Source of the DNA: Chitinophagaceae bacterium
Lineage (GTDB): Bacteria; Bacteroidota; Bacteroidia; Chitinophagales; Chitinophagaceae
DNA length: 5,454 nt
Assembly (NCBI GenBank): GCA_023251335.1
Contig: JAHEZA010000210.1
Span: 1-5,454 of the forward strand
Direction: 5' to 3'
Positions 1 through 5,454 of this stretch are shown piece by piece. The translations under genes were made by a program, and so were the position numbers. The notes under the pieces are model-generated. The model was not told the origin of the DNA. It ran no database searches and saw only the letters and a list, made by a program, of their open reading frames with translations. How positions within the stretch are numbered: position 1 is the stretch's first letter; each line of letters starts with the position of its first letter.

Positions 1-657
1 GTTGATAACGGGATGCGGGTAGCGATTACCGGTCGGAACTCAGACCAGGTAAACATGGCGGCTGCTTCCTTAAGCACAGATGCTTCCAGGGTATTGTCTC
101 TGCAATCAAACGTAAGTTCGATGAAGAATGAAACCGATGCGATAAAAGCCACTATAGATCATTTTGGCCAGATTGATGTATTGGTTGCCAACGCCGGCGT
201 TGGACATTTCGCACCAATTGATCAGTTGACAGAGCAGCTTTGGAACGAAACGATTAACACCAACCTTACCGGAGTCTTTCACACCGTGAAAGCAGGCATT
301 GATGCCATTAAAAATTCTAAAGGATATATTATCACGATTGCCAGTCTTGCGGGTACCAACTTTTTTGAAAATGGATCAGCCTATAATGCCAGTAAATTCG
401 GACTGGTAGGTTTTACCCAGGCCATTATGTTGGATCTTAGAAAATATGGCATCAAAGTATCTACGATTATGCCCGGCTCTGTAGCTACGGATTTTGCAAA
501 CCAGGTTCCATTTGCAAACCAGCCGTCCACTAAATCAGAGTCATGGAAAATCCAGCCTGAAGATATTGGCCAACTTGTCCTGGATCTTTTGAATATGGAA
601 CCAAGAACGTTGCCGAGCAAGATAGAAGTGAGGCCTTCCATGCCTCCGTCCAAATAG
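1..657 (+). CDS. SDR family NAD(P)-dependent oxidoreductase, 5'-truncated by window edge
   Basis: This is a classical short-chain dehydrogenase/reductase, a cytoplasmic NAD(P)H-dependent enzyme that interconverts a carbonyl and an alcohol; the substrate cannot be told. The reading frame is open from base 1 (Val-Asp-Asn-Gly before the Met at 13), and that Met sits in the second Rossmann strand (MRVAITGRN). The true start and the TGxxxGxG cofactor loop, roughly 25 residues, are therefore upstream of the window. Counting from the Met at 13, visible family marks are NAG at 60-62, the conserved Asn in NTNLTG (about 82-87), catalytic Ser111, the YNASK motif with Tyr124 and Lys128, and PG at 154-155. 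The Ser-Tyr spacing of 13 is the classical one. Arg8 after strand 2 hints at NADPH preference (inference). The tail from about 180 (QPEDIGQLVLDLL) and the C-terminal SKIEVRP fit FabG-like SDRs of Bacteroidota. The gene converges on the peptidase gene, with a hairpin between them. Family call firm, substrate unknown. Confidence 0.93.
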   Translation, partial: VDNGMRVAITGRNSDQVNMAAASLSTDASRVLSLQSNVSSMKNETDAIKATIDHFGQIDVLVANAGVGHFAPIDQLTEQLWNETINTNLTGVFHTVKAGIDAIKNSKGYIITIASLAGTNFFENGSAYNASKFGLVGFTQAIMLDLRKYGIKVSTIMPGSVATDFANQVPFANQPSTKSESWKIQPEDIGQLVLDLLNMEPRTLPSKIEVRPSMPPSK

Positions 658-745
658 AATGGCATTGAATTGTATTTTATTTTTGAAGTCAGTAAACAAA
701 GAAAAAAGGGATTTATTTCGTTTAAAGAATAGTTCAGAATTAAAT

Positions 746-785
746 CAAACAAAGTTGCCGCAAAAAATTGCGGCAGTTTTGTTTG
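746..785. terminator. Bidirectional Rho-independent terminator between convergent genes
   Basis: Arms 746-763 and 768-785 form an 18-bp stem closed by an AAAA loop (764-767). Read as + strand RNA the stem is unbroken, with two adjacent G-U wobbles (754/777 and 755/776). Read on the - strand these become A-C mismatches, but the 8-bp core TGCCGCAA/TTGCGGCA (756-763 with 768-775) stays perfect. T-rich sequence follows the core on both strands: GTTTTGTTTG on + and AACTTTGTTTG on -. It lies about 90 bases past the SDR stop codon and about 45 bases past the peptidase stop codon, where a shared terminator is expected. Confidence 0.82.
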
Positions 786-828
786 TGCTGGCGACAACGA
801 ATCAAAAAATTATCTTGGATTCCATTAT

Positions 829-2790
829 TTATTTCCCTTGCCAGCTATTATTCTTGCGATTGATATCCGGCAAATCTCCTTTAGGATCCAATACCACCGA
901 GGTTATCGGGCTCGTAGAATTATATTTAAATGTCCAGTCGGTATCACGCTGCCATACGTTTACAGGAAGATCAATGATCTGCGATTTGCCATTTTGTTCA
1001 GTAATCTGTACTGTAACAGGCAAGGCTATTTGCTGCAAATTTGCTATCGTAATCAACGCACCTTCTGACGGTTTATCGTTCTCGTATTTTACGCCTTTTA
1101 CGGCCTGGTCAAATCTCCAGGTTTCATAAAACCATTCTTTCCAAAACCAGTTGAGATCATCGCCTGCTGCATCATTCATCGTACGGAAAAAATCAATTGG
1201 CTGCGGATGTTTGAAAGCCCAACGCTTAATGTAAGTTTTGAAAGCATAATCAAACCTGTCAGCGCCTATCACCGAATTGCGCAAAATATTTAAACCGGTT
1301 GCAGTCTTAAAATAATACTGCCCGTAGTCCCTCAGGCTGATAGATTCCGGAGGCGTCATCAGCGGATCATTACTTTTAGTCATTGTTCGCGCCATTCCCA
1401 GAATACTCCTGTTAGAAGTGTCACCGTATTCACCATGATTGAATGCATTAGATGCATAGCCATTGATAAACGTATTCATTCCTTCATCCATCCACATGAA
1501 ACTTCTTTCATCAGAACCAACAATCATCGGGAACCAGTTGTGCCCGATTTCGTGGGTTACGTCATGCCATAGATTGGCTTTTTTTATTTTGTAACTACAA
1601 AAAACAATACCTGGGTATTCCATTCCAAGCGCAACGCCGGCTACCACCGCCGCTGAGTTCCATGGATATTCAAAATAAGTTTTGGAATAGAATTCAATGC
1701 TTTGTTTTAAATATTGTGTTGATCTTCCGTAAGCATCATAGCCTTTACTTTCCACAGGATAAACCGCCATGGCGATTCCTTTTCGTCCTGATGGAAAATT
1801 AATTCGTGCCGCGTCCCAGATAAACGCCTTCGAAGCCGACCAGGAAACGTCTCTGGAGTTGTGCATTTTAAAATGCCATGTCTTAGTTCCCTTTTGAGAA
1901 AGCCTTGTAGATGCAGCGCCTACTTCATTTTCTTTGATAATAAAAACTGTGCTGTCACTTTTACGCGCTTCGTTTAATCTTTTAATTTCCGTAGCGGTCA
2001 GCACTTGTGACGGATTTTGCAAATCACCCGAACCTGCTACAATCATATCAGCAGGCACTGTAACGTAATAATCAAAGTTTCCATATTCGCAATAAAACTC
2101 GCCCAAACCCATATAGGGCAGTGTGTTCCAGCCTTTCGCTTCATCATACACGCACATGCGCGGATACCATTGCGCAAGCTGATATACAACACCATTTTGA
2201 GTGTATAACCTTCCCATCCTGTCGGCCCCGTACTGTGGAATAGAGAAAAAATAATTTATCTTAATGTCTACTTTATCGCCATGCGGTTTAACGGCGAAGG
2301 GTAAACGCAATTGCATTCTTGTATCCGTAATTACCGGATCAATTTTATACGTTTTCCCTTTATAAATAACAGATGCTGATTCGATATGACAACCACCTTT
2401 TTTATATCCCTGTACATCAAAACGATCGCCGGTGACAAGTGTGGTAGCTGCTCCGCGCGAATCAGGATTGAAAAGATTCTGGTCTAATTGCAACCATAAA
2501 TAGTTAAGCGTATCCGTACTATTGTTGGTGTAGTTGATGGTTACATTTCCTTTAAGCGTTGTGTCAGGTTCGTCCAAAGTGGCATGGATAATATAGTTCA
2601 CGCTGTTCTGCCAATACTTTGAGCCCGGCGCACCATTGGCGCTGCGAAATTCTGTTGCCGGTTGATTTAGAAATAGCGGATCGAAAACTTCGTTTTTGTT
2701 ATAAATAGAAGCCGAATCCTGTGCAAAACTATTCTGAGAAAAGATAGCTGCTGCCACAAGGCAAATACAAAAAGAGAAAACATGTTTCAT
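829..2790 (-). CDS. Secreted M1-family zinc metallopeptidase (aminopeptidase-like)
   Basis: This 653-residue protein is a gluzincin of peptidase family M1, which removes N-terminal residues from peptides using one zinc ion. A Sec signal peptide (KH n-region, hydrophobic residues about 4-16, likely cleavage after SFA at 21-23, before Gln24) points to the periplasm or beyond. In order: an N-terminal beta-sandwich domain at about 65-245; a thermolysin-like catalytic domain at about 246-555; a short beta-rich tail at about 565-640. The zinc site is complete: HEIGH at 413-417 gives His413, Glu414 and His417, and Glu436 in MDEG follows after the standard 18-residue spacing. The substrate-amine motif is GMEYPG (389-394), with Glu391 kept and the Asn of GAMEN replaced by Tyr, as in many Bacteroidota homologues. 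Tyr492 or Tyr493 is the likely transition-state Tyr. It lacks the large helical C-terminal domain of PepN-type enzymes. The ATG at 2790 directly precedes the signal peptide; no clear Shine-Dalgarno is seen. It is divergent from the GH2 gene. Substrate preference is unknown. Confidence 0.95.
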   Translation of the reverse strand: MKHVFSFCICLVAAAIFSQNSFAQDSASIYNKNEVFDPLFLNQPATEFRSANGAPGSKYWQNSVNYIIHATLDEPDTTLKGNVTINYTNNSTDTLNYLWLQLDQNLFNPDSRGAATTLVTGDRFDVQGYKKGGCHIESASVIYKGKTYKIDPVITDTRMQLRLPFAVKPHGDKVDIKINYFFSIPQYGADRMGRLYTQNGVVYQLAQWYPRMCVYDEAKGWNTLPYMGLGEFYCEYGNFDYYVTVPADMIVAGSGDLQNPSQVLTATEIKRLNEARKSDSTVFIIKENEVGAASTRLSQKGTKTWHFKMHNSRDVSWSASKAFIWDAARINFPSGRKGIAMAVYPVESKGYDAYGRSTQYLKQSIEFYSKTYFEYPWNSAAVVAGVALGMEYPGIVFCSYKIKKANLWHDVTHEIGHNWFPMIVGSDERSFMWMDEGMNTFINGYASNAFNHGEYGDTSNRSILGMARTMTKSNDPLMTPPESISLRDYGQYYFKTATGLNILRNSVIGADRFDYAFKTYIKRWAFKHPQPIDFFRTMNDAAGDDLNWFWKEWFYETWRFDQAVKGVKYENDKPSEGALITIANLQQIALPVTVQITEQNGKSQIIDLPVNVWQRDTDWTFKYNSTSPITSVVLDPKGDLPDINRKNNSWQGK

Positions 2791-2816
2791 AGAGAAATTG
2801 ATTTTATTTTAGGCGA

Positions 2817-2824
2817 TAAAAGTA
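2817..2824 (-). promoter_or_regulatory. Candidate -7 promoter element for the M1 peptidase gene
   Basis: On the - strand this octamer reads TACTTTTA, one mismatch from the Bacteroidota -7 consensus TAnnTTTG. It ends 26 bases before the ATG at 2790, giving a short leader of about 20 bases. I see no TTTG at the expected -33 distance, so the call rests on one element and its position. Confidence 0.3.
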
Positions 2825-2913
2825 AGGGAATATTGAATACGATGATTGTTACACTTAAAACTACCTGTGAGATTAAGCTTTGAAAAACTTGCTGTTCTTG
2901 TTTTGGAATAAGA

Positions 2914-2947
2914 TTAATTTTTTTAAGGTTCAATGAAGAAAAATTAA
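2914..2947. repeat. AT-rich inverted repeat in the divergent promoter region
   Basis: Arms TTAATTTTTTT (2914-2924) and AGAAAAATTAA (2937-2947) can pair over 11 positions, with one T-G wobble (2923/2938) and a 12-base spacer. It ends about 20 bases upstream of the putative -7 element of the GH2 gene, so it could be an operator or simply low-complexity AT sequence. Long A and T runs make such pairings fairly likely by chance. Confidence 0.3.
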
Positions 2948-2968
2948 AAATATCTTTACTGAATCATT

Positions 2969-2976
2969 TACTTTAG
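2969..2976 (+). promoter_or_regulatory. Candidate -7 promoter element for the GH2 gene
   Basis: The octamer TACTTTAG has one mismatch to the Bacteroidota -7 consensus TAnnTTTG and lies 28 bases before the ATG at 3005, implying a leader of about 20 bases. No convincing TTTG is seen 17-21 bases upstream. The leader (AAATATTTTTAC and following) is A/T-rich and has no Shine-Dalgarno, which is usual for this phylum. Confidence 0.35.
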
Positions 2977-3004
2977 CGACAAATATTTTTACAAAATTTA
3001 CATA

Positions 3005-5446
3005 ATGAATAAAATAAAAGTTGGGTTTATTTGTTTGTTTACTGTATTTGCTAACAGTATTGCCTACGCGCAAACAAGAACAAAATTAGATTTTGATAAC
3101 AACTGGAAATTCATACTCGACAGCGTCAATAACTATTCAGCAGAAAACATAAATGACAATTCATGGCGCACACTCAATCTGCCGCACGACTGGAGTATTG
3201 AAGGAACATTCAGTAAAGACAATCCTGCGACACCGGGCGGTGGCGCTTTACCGGGAGGCATCGGCTGGTATCGTAAAACTTTTACCGTTCCTGCTTCGCA
3301 AAAAGGCCAGTCATTTTTCATCAGGTTTGATGGGGTTTACAAAAACAGCGAAGTATGGATCAACGGAAAATCACTGGGCATGCGGCCTAACGGCTACATT
3401 ACTTTTCAGTATGAATTAACTCCTTATCTAAAATATGGAAATGAGAAAAATGTAATTGCGGTAAAAGTGGATAATTCCAAACAGCCTAACTCCCGCTGGT
3501 ATTCTGGTTCGGGTATTTTTAGAAACGTGCGGCTGATCTCTGTAAATAAATTACACGTGGATCAATGGGGTACGTTTGTTTCTACAACAAATGTTTCCAG
3601 CGAAGCGGCTACGGTGAATATCATCACCAAAATAAAGAACCAATATTCTGAGGATAAATCAGTCGTTGTGAAAACAACTATTTATGATGCATCAGGAAAA
3701 AAAATTTCGACATCTTCTAAAAAGACAACACTTGGCGACAATAATAAAAATCCGGAAGAAATAAAGCAATCCATCAAAGTAAAAAACCCAAACCTTTGGT
3801 CAACTACCAATCCTTATTTATACAAAGCCGTTTCACAAATTATATTGAACGGAAAAATTGTTGACACCTACGAGACTAATTTTGGAATCCGTTATTTTAA
3901 TTTTGATATAAATGAAGGATTTTCACTCAATGGGAAACATTTAAAAATCCTCGGTGTTTGCGATCACCACGACCTTGGCGCTTTGGGATCCGCGGTTAAT
4001 ACGAGAGCGATTCAGCGGCAGTTGGAACTATTAAAAGCAATGGGTATTAATGGCATCCGAACCTCACACAACCCGCCCGCACCGGAGCTTCTGGACCTTT
4101 GCGATAAAATGGGTTTTATCGTAATGGATGAAGCATTTGATATGTGGGCGAAGCCAAAAAATCCTTACGATTATCATTTGAACTGGAAAGAATGGCATAA
4201 AAGAGATCTGGAAGACCAGGTGTTGCGGGATAGAAATCATCCATCCGTTTTTATTTGGAGCGTGGGCAACGAAATTCCGGAGCAGGGCGGCAACCCTGAA
4301 AAAGGAGATACTTCAGGACGCGTAATTGGAAGAGAGCTTGTTGCCATCGTAAAATCCTTAGATACCACCAGGGAAATTGTAACGGCCAATAATGATGTAA
4401 ATAGTCACAACAATATAGTGCTGTCGGGAGCATTTGACTTGGTTGGCGTTAACTACCATCATGATCTTTGGGAAAAATTTCATGATATATGGCCGGGTAA
4501 AAAAATGCTCGTAACAGAAAGTACATCAGCATTAGAAACACGCGGTTATTACGACCTGGTTCCATTTGATTCTATCCGTCGTTGGCCTGAGCGCTGGGAC
4601 AAACCTTTTACCAATCCGAATGGTGGCTATACCGTTTCAGCCTACGATAATGTAAGTACGCCGTGGGGTTCAACGCATGAGGAAAGCGTAAAAGCTTTAT
4701 TGAAAAATAAGTTTGTCTCCGGAATGTATATCTGGACCGGATTTGATTATATCGGTGAGCCAACGCCTTACACATGGCCTGCGCGAAGTTCTTACTTTGG
4801 AATCATTGACCTGGCAGGATTTCCCAAAGATGTTTATTACATGTACCAAAGTGTGTTTACTGATAAACCTGTGTTACATATCTATCCGCACTGGAACTGG
4901 AAGCATGGAGATACAGTGGATGTGATTGCTTATTACAATAATGCGGACGAAGTAGAATTGTATCTAAACAATCAATCGTTAGGAGTTCGTAAAAAAAACG
5001 GAGATGACCTGCATGTAAAATGGACAGTACCTTTTGAGCCGGGAACCCTGAAAGCCATATCACGAAAAAATGGAAAAACAGTTTTGACTACCGAAGTAAA
5101 AACGGCAGGCGCTCCTGCAAAAATTATTTTAAAAGCGGATAGAAATATGATTAGCGCAGATGGAAAAGATCTTTCTTTTATAACCGCAACGATTGAAGAC
5201 AAAGATGGAACAAAAGCGCCGCGAGCCGATAATGAAATCCATTTTGAAATCAGCGGGCCGGGCTTTATTGCCGGCGTAGATAATGGCGATCCGGTAAGTC
5301 ACGAATCGTTCAAAGGCAATAAACACAAGGCTTTGAACGGATTGGCACTCGCCATCGTTCAGTCGGATGGCAAGAAAGGCAAGATAACATTAACGGCAAG
5401 TGCAGATGGATTGCAACCGGCAACAATTATTTTGGACGTAAAATAA
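3005..5446 (+). CDS. Secreted glycoside hydrolase family 2 enzyme, probable beta-galactosidase (DUF4982 type)
   Basis: This 813-residue retaining exo-glycosidase of family GH2 most likely removes terminal beta-galactose from oligosaccharides. The Sec signal peptide (NKIK n-region, hydrophobic 7-18, likely cleavage after AYA at 20-22, before Gln23) supports the ATG at 3005 and a periplasmic or surface location. In order: sugar-binding jelly roll at about 28-178, with GGGALPGGIGWYRK at 78-91; Ig-like domain at about 183-297; TIM barrel at about 300-610; DUF4982-like domain at about 620-690; Ig-like C-terminal domain resembling Glyco_hydro2_C5 at about 702-812. The acid/base is Glu423 in SVGNE (419-423) and the nucleophile is Glu505 in VTESTSAL (503-510). 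TSHNPP (353-358), MDEAFDMW (374-381) and FDYIGEPTPY (580-589) are further GH2 marks. The Asn-x-Lys motif of beta-glucuronidases is not seen: the equivalent stretch reads WPARSSYFGI (591-600), which argues against that activity. Length is usual for the subfamily, with no truncation. It is transcribed away from the peptidase. A related exo-activity, such as on beta-arabinosides or modified galactosides, remains possible. Confidence 0.93.
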   Translation: MNKIKVGFICLFTVFANSIAYAQTRTKLDFDNNWKFILDSVNNYSAENINDNSWRTLNLPHDWSIEGTFSKDNPATPGGGALPGGIGWYRKTFTVPASQKGQSFFIRFDGVYKNSEVWINGKSLGMRPNGYITFQYELTPYLKYGNEKNVIAVKVDNSKQPNSRWYSGSGIFRNVRLISVNKLHVDQWGTFVSTTNVSSEAATVNIITKIKNQYSEDKSVVVKTTIYDASGKKISTSSKKTTLGDNNKNPEEIKQSIKVKNPNLWSTTNPYLYKAVSQIILNGKIVDTYETNFGIRYFNFDINEGFSLNGKHLKILGVCDHHDLGALGSAVNTRAIQRQLELLKAMGINGIRTSHNPPAPELLDLCDKMGFIVMDEAFDMWAKPKNPYDYHLNWKEWHKRDLEDQVLRDRNHPSVFIWSVGNEIPEQGGNPEKGDTSGRVIGRELVAIVKSLDTTREIVTANNDVNSHNNIVLSGAFDLVGVNYHHDLWEKFHDIWPGKKMLVTESTSALETRGYYDLVPFDSIRRWPERWDKPFTNPNGGYTVSAYDNVSTPWGSTHEESVKALLKNKFVSGMYIWTGFDYIGEPTPYTWPARSSYFGIIDLAGFPKDVYYMYQSVFTDKPVLHIYPHWNWKHGDTVDVIAYYNNADEVELYLNNQSLGVRKKNGDDLHVKWTVPFEPGTLKAISRKNGKTVLTTEVKTAGAPAKIILKADRNMISADGKDLSFITATIEDKDGTKAPRADNEIHFEISGPGFIAGVDNGDPVSHESFKGNKHKALNGLALAIVQSDGKKGKITLTASADGLQPATIILDVK

Positions 5447-5454
5447 AAATGGAA

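Noticed and set aside
13..15. ATG at 13 as the true start of the SDR gene
   Set aside because: Starting here would remove the first Rossmann strand and the glycine-rich cofactor loop. The frame is open to base 1 and its residues fit the end of the first helix, so the gene simply begins outside the window.
381..797. Open frame on the - strand opposite the SDR gene (138 codons)
   Set aside because: It is antisense to SDR codons carrying the catalytic YNASK and PG motifs and includes the terminator. No family is recognisable, so it is a shadow of the real gene.
659..1129. Open frame on the + strand beginning two bases after the SDR stop codon (156 codons)
   Set aside because: It runs through the terminator hairpin and then antisense through the 3' end of the well-supported M1 peptidase gene. 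The translation shows no recognisable domain.
2981..2988. Palindrome AAATATTT in the GH2 leader as an operator
   Set aside because: An 8-base A/T palindrome is expected by chance in a region this AT-rich, and nothing else supports it.
4251..5326. Several short antisense open frames (60-76 codons) opposite the 3' half of the GH2 gene, plus one + strand frame at 4713-4925
   Set aside because: All overlap the GH2 coding sequence with its intact domains and active-site order. None has a recognisable motif or supporting context.
1..5454. Mobile element, CRISPR array, tRNA/rRNA or a defence system
   Set aside because: No transposase or integrase motifs, regularly spaced repeats or RNA gene signatures were seen. 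Three ordinary metabolic or exported enzyme genes account for nearly all of the window.

Overview
The window looks like ordinary chromosomal DNA from a member of the Bacteroidota, probably a free-living, polysaccharide-degrading lineage of the Sphingobacteriia/Cytophagia kind. The evidence is an AT-rich composition, start codons without a Shine-Dalgarno sequence, TAnnTTTG-like promoter octamers, signal peptides cleaved just before Gln, and two enzyme subfamilies common in this phylum: a secreted M1 peptidase with GMEYP, and a five-domain GH2 enzyme with a DUF4982-type segment. The genus cannot be fixed from sequence reading alone.

Layout. Positions 1-657 (+) hold the 3' part of a short-chain dehydrogenase/reductase (SDR) gene whose first codons, including the glycine-rich nucleotide-binding loop, lie outside the window. 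Positions 658-828 are a short intergenic gap between convergent genes and contain a strong 18-bp hairpin that probably ends transcription from both sides. Positions 829-2790 (-) encode an exported M1-family zinc metallopeptidase of 653 residues. Positions 2791-3004 are a divergent, AT-rich promoter region. Positions 3005-5446 (+) encode a complete exported GH2 glycosidase of 813 residues, most likely a beta-galactosidase. The last eight bases hold its 3' flank and a possible, unprovable start codon of a next gene.

How the genes relate. The peptidase and the glycosidase both carry Sec signal peptides and would act in the periplasm or beyond, one on peptides and the other on galactosides or similar sugars. 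The SDR is probably cytoplasmic. No SusC/SusD pair, regulator or sulfatase is visible, so nothing shows that the GH2 gene belongs to a polysaccharide utilization locus. I see no mobile element, CRISPR array, RNA gene or new multi-gene system. The most noteworthy non-coding signals are the convergent terminator and the divergent promoter region with its AT-rich inverted repeat.
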